The notes beneath the pieces were generated by a model that ran no database searches, had not been told where the DNA came from, and saw only the letters and a program-made list of their open reading frames with translations. The translations under genes and the position numbers were made by a program. Below are positions 47,205-58,034 of a DNA stretch of 64,000 nucleotides, piece by piece. The stretch's first letter is position 1; every line of letters begins with the position of its first letter. Source of the stretch: Methylosinus sp. C49 (GTDB taxonomy: Bacteria; Pseudomonadota; Alphaproteobacteria; Rhizobiales; Beijerinckiaceae); the NCBI RefSeq assembly GCF_009936375.1, contig NZ_AP022334.1, positions 124,001 through 188,000 of the forward strand, written 5' to 3'.

Positions 47205-47905
47205 CTCGCTCGCCGAATGCAACGCCGCCATCGCGCGCCCATGGAGACGATGAACGGCCGGCCGATGCGCAAGCTCGGGATCAGCCGAAGAGACCTGTTC
47301 GAGAAAATAGAGCGCGACGCCCTCGGCCCCTTGCCCGCGACAGAGTGGGAGTTCGCCGAGTGGAAGCGGGCGCGCGTCAATATCGATTATCACATCGATG
47401 CCGAGAGCTTCTTCTACTCAGTTCCGCACGCCCTCATCCACGCCGAGGTCGACGTGCGCGTCACCGAGCGGATGATCGAGGTTTTTCACCGTGGTCAGCG
47501 CGTCGGGCTGCACGAGCGCCGCTACATGGGCGCCCGGCACGGCACGGCCCCGGAGCACATGCCGAGCGTGCACCGGCGTTACGCCGCCTGGACGCCGGAT
47601 CGCTTCCGCCGCTGGGCGGCGACGATCGGGCCGCACACCGAAGGGCTCATCGCCGCCATGCTCGCCGCGCGGCGTCATCCCGAGCAGGGCTTTCGGACAT
47701 GTCTCGGGGTGCTGAAGCTCTATCGCGGCGTCGAGGCCGCAAAGGCCGAAGCCGTCTCCGCCCGCGCGCTGGAAATCGGTGCCTTCAATTGCAAGAGCGT
47801 CGCCGCATTGCTCACCGGCAAATCCAGGGCTTCCGGCGCCGGAGACGCCCTCCGGCAACGCTGCTCGATCACGAAAATCTCCGCGGTCCCGGCTATTACC
47901 ACTGA
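47205..47905 (+). pseudogene. istA: IS21-family IstA, C-terminal part, frameshifted
   Basis: PMRKLGISRRDLFEKIERDA, NIDYHIDAESFFYSVPHALI, VHRRYAAWTPDRFRRWAATI and CLGVLKLYRG are the IstA C-terminal half. The authentic end LLDHENLRGPGYYH is in another frame (stop 47905). The main frame therefore runs through into istB, making an artificial IstA-IstB-ISAs1 frame. Confidence 0.8.
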
Positions 47906-47918
47906 AAGGAATCCATCG

Positions 47919-48655
47919 ATGCTCGCCCACCCGACACTCGATCTATCGAACGCGCTCGGGCCCGGGCTCTATGGCCTCGCCAAATGGTTCAAGGAACTCG
48001 AGCACAAGGCCGAGGCCCGAGGCCTCGAGCACGCCGAATGGCTCGGCCTGCTGCTCGAATACGAGCTGACGCTGCGTCGTCAGAAGCGCTTCGAGACGCG
48101 CTCCCGCGCCGCTCGCCTGCGCCATCCGGCCAGCGTCGAGGATGTGGATTATCAGAGCACACGCGGTCTCGACCGGGCTCTGTTCCTGAAGCTCGCCGCC
48201 TGCGACTGGATCGCCGAACGGCGCAATCTGCTGATCACCGGGGCGAGCGGCCTCGGGAAGAGTTGGCTCGCCTGCGCGCTCGGCCAAAAGGCCTGCCGGC
48301 AGGACATATCGGTGCTCTATTATCGCGTGCCTCGGCTGTTCACCGATCTCACCGTCGCGCATGGCGATGGAAGCTACGGCCGGCTGCTGCGCAAGATCGC
48401 ACGCGCGCGACTGCTGATCCTCGATGATTGGGGGCCGGAGGCGCTCGTCGGCGATCAGGCGCGCGATCTGCTGGAGATCGTCGAGGACCGCTACGACGCC
48501 GGCTCCCTCGTCATCACCAGCCAGGTTCCGGTCGATCGTTGGCACGAGATGATCGGCATACTGACGATCGCCGACGCCATCCTCGATCGCGTCATCCATA
48601 ACGCCTACCGGCTCGAGCTCTCCGGCGACAGCCTCCGCAAGCGCCGCTCGGCGCC
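47919..48655 (+). pseudogene. istB: IS21-family IstB, C-terminus replaced
   Basis: AAA+ ATPase: WLGLLLEYELTLRRQKRFET, ITGASGLGKSWLACALGQKA (Walker A), LLILDDWGPEAL (Walker B), SLVITSQVPVDRWHEMI. A GAAAGGA ribosome-binding site precedes the ATG. After RLELSGDSLRKRR the frame enters ISAs1 sequence, so the last residues are foreign. Confidence 0.8.
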
Positions 48656-49140
48656 ATGGCCGCATCGAGCAGCGCAGCGTCGGCGTCCTCACCGAGGTCG
48701 ACTGGCTGAACGGCGAGCGGCGCTTGCCGGGCGAGCTGCGCCTGCCGAACGCCGCGCCGATCATCCGCGTCAAATCGCTGGCGGAGCTTGCCGACCGCGG
48801 CCGCTTCGAGACGCGCTACTCATCTCCTCGGCTCGCGGCGACGCGGGTGGCAGAGGCCGTGCGCGGCCACTGGGGCATAGAGAACCAGCTGCATTGGGTT
48901 CTCGACGTCGTCTTCGCCGAGGACCAATCGCGCCTCGCAAGGGCCACTGCGCGCGGAACATGGCCATCGTCAGGCATTTCGCCGTCAATATGATCCGCAC
49001 GGCGCAGAGCCTGAGAACAAGCCCATGAAACCACAACGAAAGGCAACAAAGCCCACACGCACCAGCATCAATCTCCGCAGAAAAATCGCCAGCTGGCGCG
49101 AGGATTATCTCGCCATAGCCTTGGGAGCTTCACCCCGTTA
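48656..49140 (+). pseudogene. ISAs1-family transposase, C-terminal fragment
   Basis: HRGRIEQRSV-type start region (RSVGVLTEVDWLNGERR in one frame), VRGHWGIENQLHWVLDVVFA with the catalytic Glu, then VRHFAVNMIRTAQSL. The real end (TKPTRTSINLRRKIASWRED) lies in another frame after about 49010. N-terminal two thirds absent. Confidence 0.75.
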
Positions 49141-49182
49141 ACCCGGATTCGGAGGCCTGTCTGGGTTGCAGCAACCTAGAAC

Positions 49183-50376
49183 AGGTTGATCGCTCGAACG
49201 CGAGGGGGAGTTTCGGCGCGGGAGTTGCCGTGATTCATAGAGGGCCTCGCATCATTGAGGCCTTCGATGTCCAAGAGCAGCCTTCTCGACCATTTTTCCG
49301 CCCTCGAGGACCCGCGCCAAGCCTGGAAGGTCGTCTATCCCTTGCCGGAAATTCTGCTGATCGTCCTGTGCGGGACCATGGCCAAGGCCGAGGATTTCTG
49401 CGAGAACCAGCGCTGGGCCAGGCAAAAGCTCGACTTTCTGCGGCGTCTCCTCCCCTTCGAGAAGGGCGTCCCCTCCCATGACGCGCTCAACGATCTGATG
49501 AACGCTCTGCCGGCCTCGCTCTTTTCCGAATGATTCACCAAATGGGTGGAGAGCCTGCGCGAGAGCGCGCCCGACATTGTGGCGATCGACGGCAAAACCT
49601 CGCGCCGCGCGCATGGCAAGGACGGCTCGCCGCTGCATCTGGTTTCCGCCTGGGCGTCGCGTCAGCGCCTCGTGCTCGGCCAGGAAGCGGTCGACAAGAA
49701 GAGCAACGAGATCGTCGCCATTCCGCTGCTGCTCGAGCGCTTGGAGCTCTCTGGCGCGCTCGTCGCCATCGACGCCATGGGCTGTCAGCGCGAGATCGCC
49801 GAGAAAATCCGCGCCAAGGGAGCCGATTATCTTCTCTCCTTGAAGGACAATTGGCCGACGCTCGCCGAGGATGTGCGCCTCTATTTCGAGCGCGAGCGCG
49901 CGGCCTGCGACATTCACGAGACGACCGACGGCGACCACGGGCGCATCGAGCTTCGCCGTCATTATGTCTCTCACACGGTCGACTGGCTTTCCACCGACCG
50001 CCGCTTTCCCGGCAAGCCGCGCTTTCCGGCGCTCGCCATGATCGGCATGATCGAGGCGACGATGGAGCGGGACGGAAAGACGAGCGTGGCGCGCCGTTAC
50101 TATCTCTCCTCGGCGCTATTGTCCGCCAAGCAGTTCGCCCACGCAGCCCGAGCCCATTGGGGCGTGGAGAATGGTCTCCACTGGGTTCTGGACGTGTTCC
50201 ACGACGACCTGATGCGTCTTGGCACCGAGAACGGGCCCGCCAACATGGCGACGATCAAGCACGCCGCTCTCAACCTCATCAAGGACATCCCCGATAAGGC
50301 CAGTCTCAAAATCAAAAAGAAAACCGCCGCCTGGCCATAACCCAACCCTGGCGCTGAGGTTCAAGCGATTCCCCCT
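49183..50376 (+). mobile_element. ISAs1-family element with direct repeats
   Basis: Flanked by the 12-bp direct repeat GCAACCTAGAAC (49171-49182 and 50377-50388). Ends share ATCGCT(C/T)GAAC near the left (AGGTTGATCGCTCGAACGCG) and right margins. About 1.19 kb. Its only gene has an in-frame stop. Confidence 0.75.
49267..50340 (+). pseudogene. ISAs1-family transposase with one in-frame TGA
   Basis: Same frame throughout: MSKSSLLDHFSALEDPRQAW to NALPASLFSE, TGA at 49531-49533, then FTKWVESLRESAPDIVAIDG to KASLKIKKKTAAWP. Motifs AIDGKTSRRAH, DAMGCQREIAEKI and HWGVENGLHWVLDV are intact. A single-base change would restore it. Confidence 0.85.
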
Positions 50377-50390
50377 GCAACCTAGAACGG

Positions 50391-50407
50391 CCGGTTGACA
50401 AACATTG
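50391..50407 (+). promoter_or_regulatory. Shared upstream motif with TTGACA
   Basis: CCGGTTGACAAACATTG, 15 of 17 identical to CCGGTTGACTACCATTG upstream of the 44057 gene. It lies about 200 bp before the Hint gene, right after the ISAs1 repeat. Possible common promoter or regulator site; no -10 box at regular spacing. Confidence 0.35.
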
Positions 50408-50602
50408 CTTTCGATGGCAAACGTATGCTTTCTATTGTCGGGAGTAGCGGATTATCCTTGCTTAAAAAGTTAGGGAAGCTCGTTATCCTGCGTCGTATTC
50501 CAAACTAAAGGGCTGCGCAGTTTGATTAGCCGTGAATTCTTGAAGGCGACAACATCCAGATTCCAGCCAATTCATTTACTAGCATCACGGTGGGTGTGCG
50601 CA

Positions 50603-51685
50603 ATGGATGTAAATGTGCCTTTCTATTGCTACGGAACCAAAATACTCACTGTTTACGGCGAAGTTCCGGTTGAAGACCTTAAGGTCGGCGATTTAGTTGT
50701 CACGATTGTTGGCGAGCATAAACCTATATGTCGGGTCAGCCATCGCGAGGTCGATTGCTACCGTCACTCTGATCCCACAAGTATTTGGCCCATTCGCATC
50801 TCTGCCCACGCATTCGGGCAGAACGCACCGGTCCGTGATCTCTATGTGTCACCTTCGCAGGCACTTTGTTTCGACCTAGTAGGTGAAGTTCTTATTCCTG
50901 CCCGCGCCCTCGTCAATGGTGCAACGATCGCCCAAGTCGAAGTGTCGAGCGTGATCTATTGGTACGTCGAGTTGGAGGGACATGAACTTCTGCTTGCGGA
51001 GAACAAGCCTAGCGAGGGCACTCCTGGCATAGGCAAGCAGGCATTCTTTCAAGAGTGTGGCGCTGCTTTTGCTCGGCTCCCGGAGCTTGCTGACCCGTCG
51101 ATAGCCGCGCCGGAATTGTCGCGCCCGCTCTATCGCGAAGGACCGATCGTCACGGCTGTACACGAGCAGCTGCTCTCAAGGGCCAAAACCTTGGGCTGGA
51201 CGGTGGACCAAGCGCCTCCGCTCGATCTGCATCTGCTCGTCGACGGAACGCGGATCGAGCCGGTCGTTCGCGGATGGTTCTTTCGCTTTGCAATTCCACC
51301 GAAGGCGCAACAGGCATGGCTGATATCGTCCATGTCGCGGCCGTCTGACGTGAGCGACAGTGATGACGGTCGCAAACTCGGGGTGTGCATTGTGGGGCTA
51401 ACTCTTTGCGATGGCTTCGGGTCGGAGCGATCGATCGATCTCGGCGATCCGCAGTTCGACCATTGCGGCTTCCATCACTTCGAAGAGGGTCAACGTCGCT
51501 GGACCTCTGGGTGCAGCCGAATACCTCCAGCGTATTTAAAAGAATGCACAGATGGAATGTTCCTACGCATCGAGCTAGGCGGTCCGATGGTGGCGCGGTG
51601 GACTGAACCGCAGCAGAACGCTATCTCTATTATTTCCGCGACGGGGGATGGTGCAAATTTCGCCCTCATCCAATCAGGCAATTGA
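50603..51685 (+). CDS. Hint-domain protein
   Basis: 360 residues from the ATG at 50603. N-terminal Hint_2-like module: FYCYGTKILTVYGEVPVEDL, KVGDLVVTIVGEHKPICRV, RDLYVSPSQALCFDLVGEVL, IPARALVNGATIAQVE and HELLLAENKPSEGT. This is the Hedgehog/intein-type self-processing fold with its first catalytic Cys (Cys in FYCYGTKI) near residue 10. The second half (LHLLVDGTRIEPVVRGWFFR, RWTSGCSRIPPAYL) is the tail seen in many proteobacterial Hint proteins. Such proteins accompany RTX or glycosylated surface proteins. The stop lies about 5 bp before an IS256 junction, so the natural C-terminus may be altered. Confidence 0.75.
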   Translation: MDVNVPFYCYGTKILTVYGEVPVEDLKVGDLVVTIVGEHKPICRVSHREVDCYRHSDPTSIWPIRISAHAFGQNAPVRDLYVSPSQALCFDLVGEVLIPARALVNGATIAQVEVSSVIYWYVELEGHELLLAENKPSEGTPGIGKQAFFQECGAAFARLPELADPSIAAPELSRPLYREGPIVTAVHEQLLSRAKTLGWTVDQAPPLDLHLLVDGTRIEPVVRGWFFRFAIPPKAQQAWLISSMSRPSDVSDSDDGRKLGVCIVGLTLCDGFGSERSIDLGDPQFDHCGFHHFEEGQRRWTSGCSRIPPAYLKECTDGMFLRIELGGPMVARWTEPQQNAISIISATGDGANFALIQSGN

Positions 51686-51689
51686 ACGA

Positions 51690-52120
51690 CGCGCTCTTCC
51701 ACTCGCTGGTCTCGCCATTCTCGCCCTGGATGCGGGCGCGCGGCACGACGATCTCCGTCTTTCCGAACGTGCCTGTCAGCGCGCGCCTGCGATGGCCATG
51801 CCGGCAGCCGACGATCGGCGCGGCGGCGTCTTCGTCTGGGCCCGCTTTGCGGCGTGCGTAGCGCGGCCGCGACAGAGCGCGCTCTCCAACTCCTCTTCCA
51901 GCATCGTCTCGATGAAGCCGCGCACGCGCTCCCGAACGCCATCCTCGATCGGGTCGAACCAATTGTCGAAAAGCATGATGTCGGCGGCGACAGCCGCCGT
52001 CTTCGTGGTATCCTTCGTTATGGCGTGGTCTCCTTCCAGCGCTCCAACGCTGGAATCAGTTGGGTTCAGCACCCCGGAGACTACGCCAACCCAATTCCCA
52101 CCACTCCCGCGACGGCACCT
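51690..52120 (-). pseudogene. IS256-family transposase, N-terminal fragment (second subtype)
   Basis: MLFDNWFDPIEDGVRERVRG, FIETMLEEELESALCRGR, then in another frame LTGTFGKTEIVVPRARIQGE and SEWKSAS, where it stops at the Hint-gene junction. A different IS256 subtype from the nested element next to it. Confidence 0.75.
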
Positions 52121-52365
52121 GCGCAAATTTCTTCGCCGCTTCAGGATATAAGCGATCGTGCCCCTGGAGATGGTGTAGCTCAGGTCGGTCCCGTACGAGG
52201 GATCCGGCATCAGCCGGTTTGATCAGGCGGCCACGGCGGGCGGCTTGACGATGGGATCATCGCTCAAAGCGGCGATTGTTTCGTATTCGTCCGGTAGCGG
52301 CCGCCTTACGAATCAGCTCGTCGGATAAGACACTGTGACTAGCCACAGGTTAGTCACAGAGAGCC

Positions 52366-52758
52366 ATGGATCGCATCGAGGTCATCACGTCGGTCGAGCG
52401 ACGTCGCAAGCACTCTCTCGCCGAGAAGGAGCGATTGGCCATGGCGGCCGCGGCTCCGGGGGCGAACGTCGTAAAGATCGCGCAGGCGGCCGGCGTCGAC
52501 CCGAGTCTTCTCTATCGGTGGCGAAGAGCGCTCTCGACGGCGCCATTGATATCGAGCGAGCTCGACACGCGAGACGCGCCGACTTTTGTTCCTTTGACGA
52601 TCGCGGCCCCGACGCCAGCGCCTATGCCCGCGTCGGAGCCGGGGCCGTCGATGATCACCATCGAGTTCGCGGGCGGCGCACGTATGAAGATCGAAGGCGC
52701 GCCCGATGCGAAGATATTGGCGAGCGTCATAGGCGCCTTGTCGAAGGCGGAGCGCTGA
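52366..52758 (+). CDS. tnpA: IS66 TnpA, intact
   Basis: 130 residues. HTH NVVKIAQAAGVDPSLLYRWR near residues 32-51, followed by a Pro/Ala linker and a beta region SMITIEFAGGARMKIEGAPD. Required with TnpB for IS66 transposition. Ends 3 bp before the tnpB start. Confidence 0.9.
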   Translation: MDRIEVITSVERRRKHSLAEKERLAMAAAAPGANVVKIAQAAGVDPSLLYRWRRALSTAPLISSELDTRDAPTFVPLTIAAPTPAPMPASEPGPSMITIEFAGGARMKIEGAPDAKILASVIGALSKAER

Positions 52759-52761
52759 GCG

Positions 52762-53109
52762 ATGATTTCCTTCGGCGGCGGCGTTCACGTGTTCTTATGC
52801 ACCGGCCATACCGACATGAGAAAGGGATTCGACACTCTCGCCTTGCTCGTGCAGGAAGGCATGAAACGGAATCCTCACGCGGGCGATCTCTACGTCTTCC
52901 GAGGCCGTCGAGGCGACAGAATAAAGCTGATCTGGCACGACGGCCAGGGCGCATGCATGTTTACGAAACGTCTCGAGCGCGGACGATTCATATGGCCTTC
53001 GGCGACGAGCGGCGTGGCGGCGATATCGGCCGCGCAACTGGCCTTTCTTCTCGACGGAATCGATTGGCGAATGCCCCAGAAAACATGGCGTCCGAGCGCC
53101 GCTGGATAA
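52762..53109 (+). CDS. tnpB: IS66 TnpB, intact
   Basis: 115 residues: VHVFLCTGHTDMRKGFDTLA, AGDLYVFRGRRGDRIKLIWH, QLAFLLDGIDWRMPQKTWRP. This is the complete form of the gene that is frameshifted in copy 1. Confidence 0.9.
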   Translation: MISFGGGVHVFLCTGHTDMRKGFDTLALLVQEGMKRNPHAGDLYVFRGRRGDRIKLIWHDGQGACMFTKRLERGRFIWPSATSGVAAISAAQLAFLLDGIDWRMPQKTWRPSAAG

Positions 53110-53179
53110 GCCCGGCCAATCGCGTCGAGCGATAATTTCGCGCGCGATTTTTCGGCGCGAATATGCTCTACTTCGTGTC

Positions 53180-54799
53180 GTGACGACGAGCTTCGAGCCA
53201 CTTCCCTCAGACCTCGCGAGCGCGCATGCGCTGATCCTCGCGCAGCGCGAGCTGCTGGAGCAAGAGCAAGCGGCGCGCATCAACGCGCAGAGCGAAGCGA
53301 AGGTTCGCGCGCTCGAGGTGGAGCGGCTGAAGCTGCTGCTCGCCAAGGCGCGGCGCGAGGCCTTCGGCCAATCATCCGAACGCGCCAAGCTGCTCGTCGA
53401 GCAGCTCGAGCTGGCGATCGAGGATCTGGAAGAAGCGCAAGGAGCCGAAGAGGCGAAGGCCGATCTCGCCGCGCCGAAAGCCGGCAAGACGCGGCCCCCG
53501 AGAGGGCCGCGCGGCCCGCGCAAGCTGCCGGAGAATCTCCCCGTCGAGCGGATCGTGGAGCCTGCTCCCTGCGCCTGCGGCAAATGCGGCGGCCTGCGCT
53601 TGCACAAGCTCGGCGAGGAGGTGACGAAGACGCTCGAATGCGAGCCGCGTCGCTGGAAGATCATCGAGCATGTGCGCGAGAAGTTCACCTGCCGGGATTG
53701 CGACGCCATCACCGAAACGCCGGCGCCGTCGCATCCGATCCCGCGCGGCTTCGCGGGGCCGAGCTTGCTGGCGATGGTTCTGGTGAACAAGTTTCTGCTG
53801 CATCAGCCGCTCAATCTTCAGAGCGCGACCTTCAGGCGCGAAGGCGTCGAGATCGACACGTCGACGCTCGCCGATCGGGTCGGCGCCTGCGTCGTCGCGC
53901 TCGCGCCCATTCTCGACGCGCTGCGTCGTCACGTGCTCGCCGCCGAACGGATCCACGCTGACGACACGACGGTTCCGGTGTTGGCGAAGACGAAGACGCG
54001 GACCGGCCGCCTCTGGGTCTATCTGCGCGACGATCGGCCGTTCGGCGGAAAGACGCCGCCGGCCGCTTTCTTCGAATATTCGGCGTCGCGCCATGGCGAA
54101 TATCCCAGCGCTCATCTTTCCGGCTGGGCCGGCGTCATGCAAGCCGACGCCTTCGCCGGCTTCAACGAACTCTATGATGCGAAGCGAAAGCCGGGACCGA
54201 TTTTAGAGGCCGCGTGCTGGGCGCATAGCCGACGCAAATTCTTCGAGCTCGCCAAGCTCGCGAAGGCGCCGATCGCAATCGAGGCGGTGCGCCGTATCGA
54301 CGAGCTGTTCGAGATCGAGCGCAGCATAGCCGGAAAGCCGCCCGACGAACGAAAGGCGGCGCGTCGATCGCAATCGAAGCCGCTGGTCGACGCGGTGGAA
54401 ACGTGGCTGCGAGAGCAACGCGCGCTCCTCTCGGTCAAGAGCGATATCTGCAAGGCGATCAACTACAGCCTCAACCGCTGGGCGTCATTCACGCGGTTTC
54501 TCGACGACGGGCATATATGTCTCTCCAATAATGCCGCCGAACGCGCCTTGCGTGGCGCAGCAATCGGGCGCCGCGTCTGGAAATTCGTCGGCTCCGACGA
54601 GGGCGGACGCCGGGCCGCCGCCGTTCTTTCACTGATCGAGACTTGCAAGCTCAATGATGTGGACCCGCAAGCCTGGCTCGCGCATGTCCTCGCCAAATTG
54701 CCCGACCATCCGGCTACGAGGGTCGACGAGCTCCTGCCATGGCGCTGGAAGGCAGAGCGCCCATCCACGCCGAAAGCGGCCGACGAAATCGCGGCTTAA
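53180..54799 (+). CDS. tnpC: IS66 TnpC transposase, intact
   Basis: 539 residues from a GTG. N-terminal coiled coil ([20 protein letters not shown]), a Cys-rich zinc-binding region ([26 protein letters not shown]), then the DDE core: [12 protein letters not shown] (Asp), [19 protein letters not shown] (Asp), [20 protein letters not shown] (Glu). C-terminal [18 protein letters not shown]. Full length for the family. Confidence 0.93.
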   Translation: MTTSFEPLPSDLASAHALILAQRELLEQEQAARINAQSEAKVRALEVERLKLLLAKARREAFGQSSERAKLLVEQLELAIEDLEEAQGAEEAKADLAAPKAGKTRPPRGPRGPRKLPENLPVERIVEPAPCACGKCGGLRLHKLGEEVTKTLECEPRRWKIIEHVREKFTCRDCDAITETPAPSHPIPRGFAGPSLLAMVLVNKFLLHQPLNLQSATFRREGVEIDTSTLADRVGACVVALAPILDALRRHVLAAERIHADDTTVPVLAKTKTRTGRLWVYLRDDRPFGGKTPPAAFFEYSASRHGEYPSAHLSGWAGVMQADAFAGFNELYDAKRKPGPILEAACWAHSRRKFFELAKLAKAPIAIEAVRRIDELFEIERSIAGKPPDERKAARRSQSKPLVDAVETWLREQRALLSVKSDICKAINYSLNRWASFTRFLDDGHICLSNNAAERALRGAAIGRRVWKFVGSDEGGRRAAAVLSLIETCKLNDVDPQAWLAHVLAKLPDHPATRVDELLPWRWKAERPSTPKAADEIAA

Positions 54800-55906
54800 A
54801 GATTCCGCCCTTGCCGGAGATCTCCGCGGCCTTCGCCAGATGAATACATTGTTTCCAGGGTCATATAGCGGCCACGCTGCACGGCCCATTCGTCATTCTG
54901 TTCCAACAAGATCGCGCCGACGAGGCGCTTGATCGCCTTCTCGTTCGGGAAGATGCCGACGAGCTCGGTGCGGCGCTTGATCTCGCCATTGAGGCGCTCG
55001 ATGCCGTTGGTGGACTGGATTTTCGGCCAGTGATCCTTGGGAAAGCTCGCATAGGCGAGCACGTCGCATTCGGCGTCGTCCATGAAGGCGGCGAGCTTTG
55101 GGACCGTCGGCCGGAGCTGATCGGCGACCTTGCGCCATTGCGTCTTGGCGGCGCTCTCGTCCTCTTGCGCGAAAGCGGTGCCGATCAGCGCCGAGACGAC
55201 GCGCCTTCCGCTCTTACCGGCGTGGGCGAGCGCGTCGCGCATGAAATGCACGCGGCAGCGCTGCCAGGAAGCGTTCATCACTTTGGCGACGGCGGCCTTC
55301 AGCCCCTCATGCGCGTCGGAGATGATGAGCTTGACGCCGCGCAGTCCTCGCCGGCGCAGGCCGCGCAGGAACTCGGTCCAGAAGGTCTCGGCTTCGGAGG
55401 GACCCGTTTCCATTCCGAGAACTTCAAGTCGTCCGTCGGCGTTGACGCCAACGGCGACGATCGTCGCCACCGAGACGATGCGGCCGTTCTGGCGCGCCTT
55501 CACATAGGTGGCGTCGATCCAAAGATAGGGCCAGTCGCCCTCGAGCGGACGCTCGAGGAAGGCGTCGACCTTCTCGTCGATCTCCTCGCAGAGCCGGCTG
55601 ACCTGGCTCTTGGAGACGCCGGAGCCGCCTATGGCTTTGACGAGATCGTCGACGGAGCGTGTCGAGACGCCATGCACATAGGCTTCCTGAATGACGGCCG
55701 CGAGCGCCTTCTCGGCCATGCGGCGCGGCTCGAGGAAGCAGGGGAAGTAGGAGCCTTTTCTGTGAGTGCCGGGCGTAAACTCCCCAAATGTGCCGATTGA
55801 AAGTTCCCCAGTTTTCGTGACGCCGGGCCTTCCAGGGCATGCCCTGGAAGGCCCGGCGGCGCGCCAATTCGCCGATGCTGCTCCCCTCGGCGGGGAGGAC
55901 GGCGCG

Positions 55907-57172
55907 GTGATCAAACTCGGGGAAATTGTCATGATCCTGGAACTACATCGTCAGGGCGTCTCGGTGTCCGCCATAGCGCGCCAGCTCGGAATCGACCGGA
56001 AGACCGTCCGCAAGCACATCGCCGCGGGACTGACGGCGCCCAGCTACAAAGCCCGGCCGCCGCGCGAGCGCGCAATCGCGTCGTTCGAGGCCTATCTTCG
56101 GGAGCGCCTCGCCGCCTATCCGGCCTTGAGCGGCCGCCGGCTGTGGCGCGAGATCAAGGGACACGGATATGCCGGCGGCTACACCGCGGTCACCGACCTG
56201 CTGCGTGAGCTTCGCCCGCCTCGCCCTAAAGGCTTCGAGGTCCGCTTCGAAACCCCGCCCGGAGAGCAGGCGCAGGTCGACTTCGCCCGCTTCGACCTCG
56301 AGTTCCTCGACGCGCCCGGCGTCAAGCGGATCGTCTGGCTCTTTTCCATGGTCCTCGGCCATTCCCGCTTCATCTGGGCGCGCTTCGTCCTGCATCAGGA
56401 CATGCAGAGCGTCCTGCGCTGCCACATGGCCGCCTTCGAGGCGCTCGGCGGCGTTCCGCGCGAGATCCTCTACGACCGCATGAAGACCGCCGTCATCGGC
56501 GAAGACCCGGACGGTCTCGTCGTCTACAATCGCGCGCTGCTCGACCTCGCCCGCCATTACGGCTTTCGACCACGCGCTTGCAAAGCCTATCGCGCAAAAA
56601 CGAAGGGGAAGGTCGAGCGGCCGTTCCGCTATATCCGCGAGGATTTTTTCCTCGGCGGCTCCTTCCGCGATCTCGACGATCTGAATGCTCAGCTGCGGAA
56701 CTGGCTCGACACGGTCGCCAATCCGCGCGTCCACGCCACGTCGAAGCGCGTCGTCAACGAGGCCCTCGCCGAAGAGAAGGCGGCGCTCGAAGCATTGCCG
56801 CCCATGGCCTATCAGGCGGTGCTCCGGCTCGAACGACGCGCCTCGCATGAAGGCATGGTCAGCGTCGGCGGCAATCTCTACAGCGTGCCGGACACCACGC
56901 GGCGGCGCGTCCTCGACGTCCATGTCTTCGCCGACGCCATCCGCATCTTCGAAGACGGCGAGCTGATCGCCACACATGCGCCACTCGAAGGCCGCGGCGA
57001 GAAGCGTCTCGATCCGGCGCATCGCCGAACGCCGTCGCCAGCGCCGCGCCGACGCCCGCCCGAAGAGCCGCAGCCCGTCGTGCGGCGCGCCGGCGATCTC
57101 GCCGCACGACGTCCTCTGGCATTCTATGACGCCGTGGGCCGTCGCCTGGCCACGCAGGGAGGCTCGCGATGA
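55907..57172 (+). CDS. istA: IS21 IstA transposase
   Basis: 421 residues from the GTG at 55907. [23 protein letters not shown], then rve-type catalytic core: [20 protein letters not shown] (Asp), [36 protein letters not shown] (Asp), [14 protein letters not shown] (Glu), with a C-terminal Mu-like beta domain [13 protein letters not shown]. Intact. Stop overlaps istB ATG (ATGA). Confidence 0.92.
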   Translation: MIKLGEIVMILELHRQGVSVSAIARQLGIDRKTVRKHIAAGLTAPSYKARPPRERAIASFEAYLRERLAAYPALSGRRLWREIKGHGYAGGYTAVTDLLRELRPPRPKGFEVRFETPPGEQAQVDFARFDLEFLDAPGVKRIVWLFSMVLGHSRFIWARFVLHQDMQSVLRCHMAAFEALGGVPREILYDRMKTAVIGEDPDGLVVYNRALLDLARHYGFRPRACKAYRAKTKGKVERPFRYIREDFFLGGSFRDLDDLNAQLRNWLDTVANPRVHATSKRVVNEALAEEKAALEALPPMAYQAVLRLERRASHEGMVSVGGNLYSVPDTTRRRVLDVHVFADAIRIFEDGELIATHAPLEGRGEKRLDPAHRRTPSPAPRRRPPEEPQPVVRRAGDLAARRPLAFYDAVGRRLATQGGSR

Positions 57173-58034
57173 ACGCCGCGCCCTCCGCGATCATCGATCG
57201 CGTCAAACGCAATCTCGTCGGCCTGAGAATGCCGCGCGCCCTCGAAATCCTCGACGTCGCCCTGCGCGCCGTCGAGCGCGGCGAAGCCACGGCGCTCGAT
57301 GTCGTCGACATTCTCCTCGCCGAGGAACTCACCCTGCGCGAGAATCGCCGCGTCCGGATGGCGCTTCAGATGGCGCGTCTATCTGCCATCAAGACTCTTG
57401 CCGGCTTCGACTTCTCCTTCCAGCCCTCGCTCGACAAGAGCCGCGTCATGGCGCTCGCCGAGTTGCAGTTCATCGACCGCGCCGAAGCCGTCCATCTCAC
57501 GGGCCGCCCGGCACCGGGAAAACGCATCTCGGCCTGGCGCTCGGCGTCGAAGCGGTCAAAGCCGGCCGCAGCGTCTACTTCGCCTCCCTCGCCGACATCA
57601 TCGCGGTCCTCGCCAGAGCCGAGCGCGAGGGAACGCTGCGGGAAAAGATTCGCTACTTCTGCCGTTTCGCGCTGCTGATCGTCGACGAGATCGGCTATCT
57701 GCCGGTCACGCCGGGCGGCGGCAATCTGTTCTTCCAGCTCGTCAACGCCCGCTATGAGAAAGGCGCGATGATCCTCACCTCGAACCGCGGCTTCGCGGAA
57801 TGGGGCGACATCTTCGGCGACGCCGTTGTCGCCACGGCGCTTCTCGACCGCCTCCTGCACCATGCCGTCGTCTTCCAGATCGAAGGCTCCAGCTATCGCC
57901 TGCGCGAGCATGCCGACCTCTTGCCCGAACATGTTCGGACAAAAGCCAGCATCCAGCCGGCGCCCATCCCTCCGACGCTCCGGCGTCGCGGAAGACCGCC
58001 CAAAAACGGAGGCGCCGATCAGATCGCCGGCTGA
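57169..58034 (+). pseudogene. istB: IS21 IstB, one-base deletion in the P-loop
   Basis: Begins [20 protein letters not shown] and runs to FIDRAEAVHLTG. At about 57503 one C is missing, so the Walker A reads GRPAPGKR instead of GPPGTGKTH. The second frame continues normally: HLGLALGVEAVKAGRSVYFA, LLIVDEIGYLPVTPGGGNLF, SNRGFAEWGDIFGD, to a tail RRRGRPPKNGGADQ. Without correction no functional ATPase. Confidence 0.88.

Larger units (their letters stand above)
52283..54847 (+). mobile_element. IS66-family element, copy 2 (intact)
   Basis: 2565 bp, ends GTATTCGTCCGGTAGCGGCC and, complemented, GTATTCATCTGGCGAAGGCC. Perfect 8-bp duplication ATTGTTTC (52275-52282, 54848-54855). All three genes are open, so it is probably still active and may be a recent arrival. 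Confidence 0.93.
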
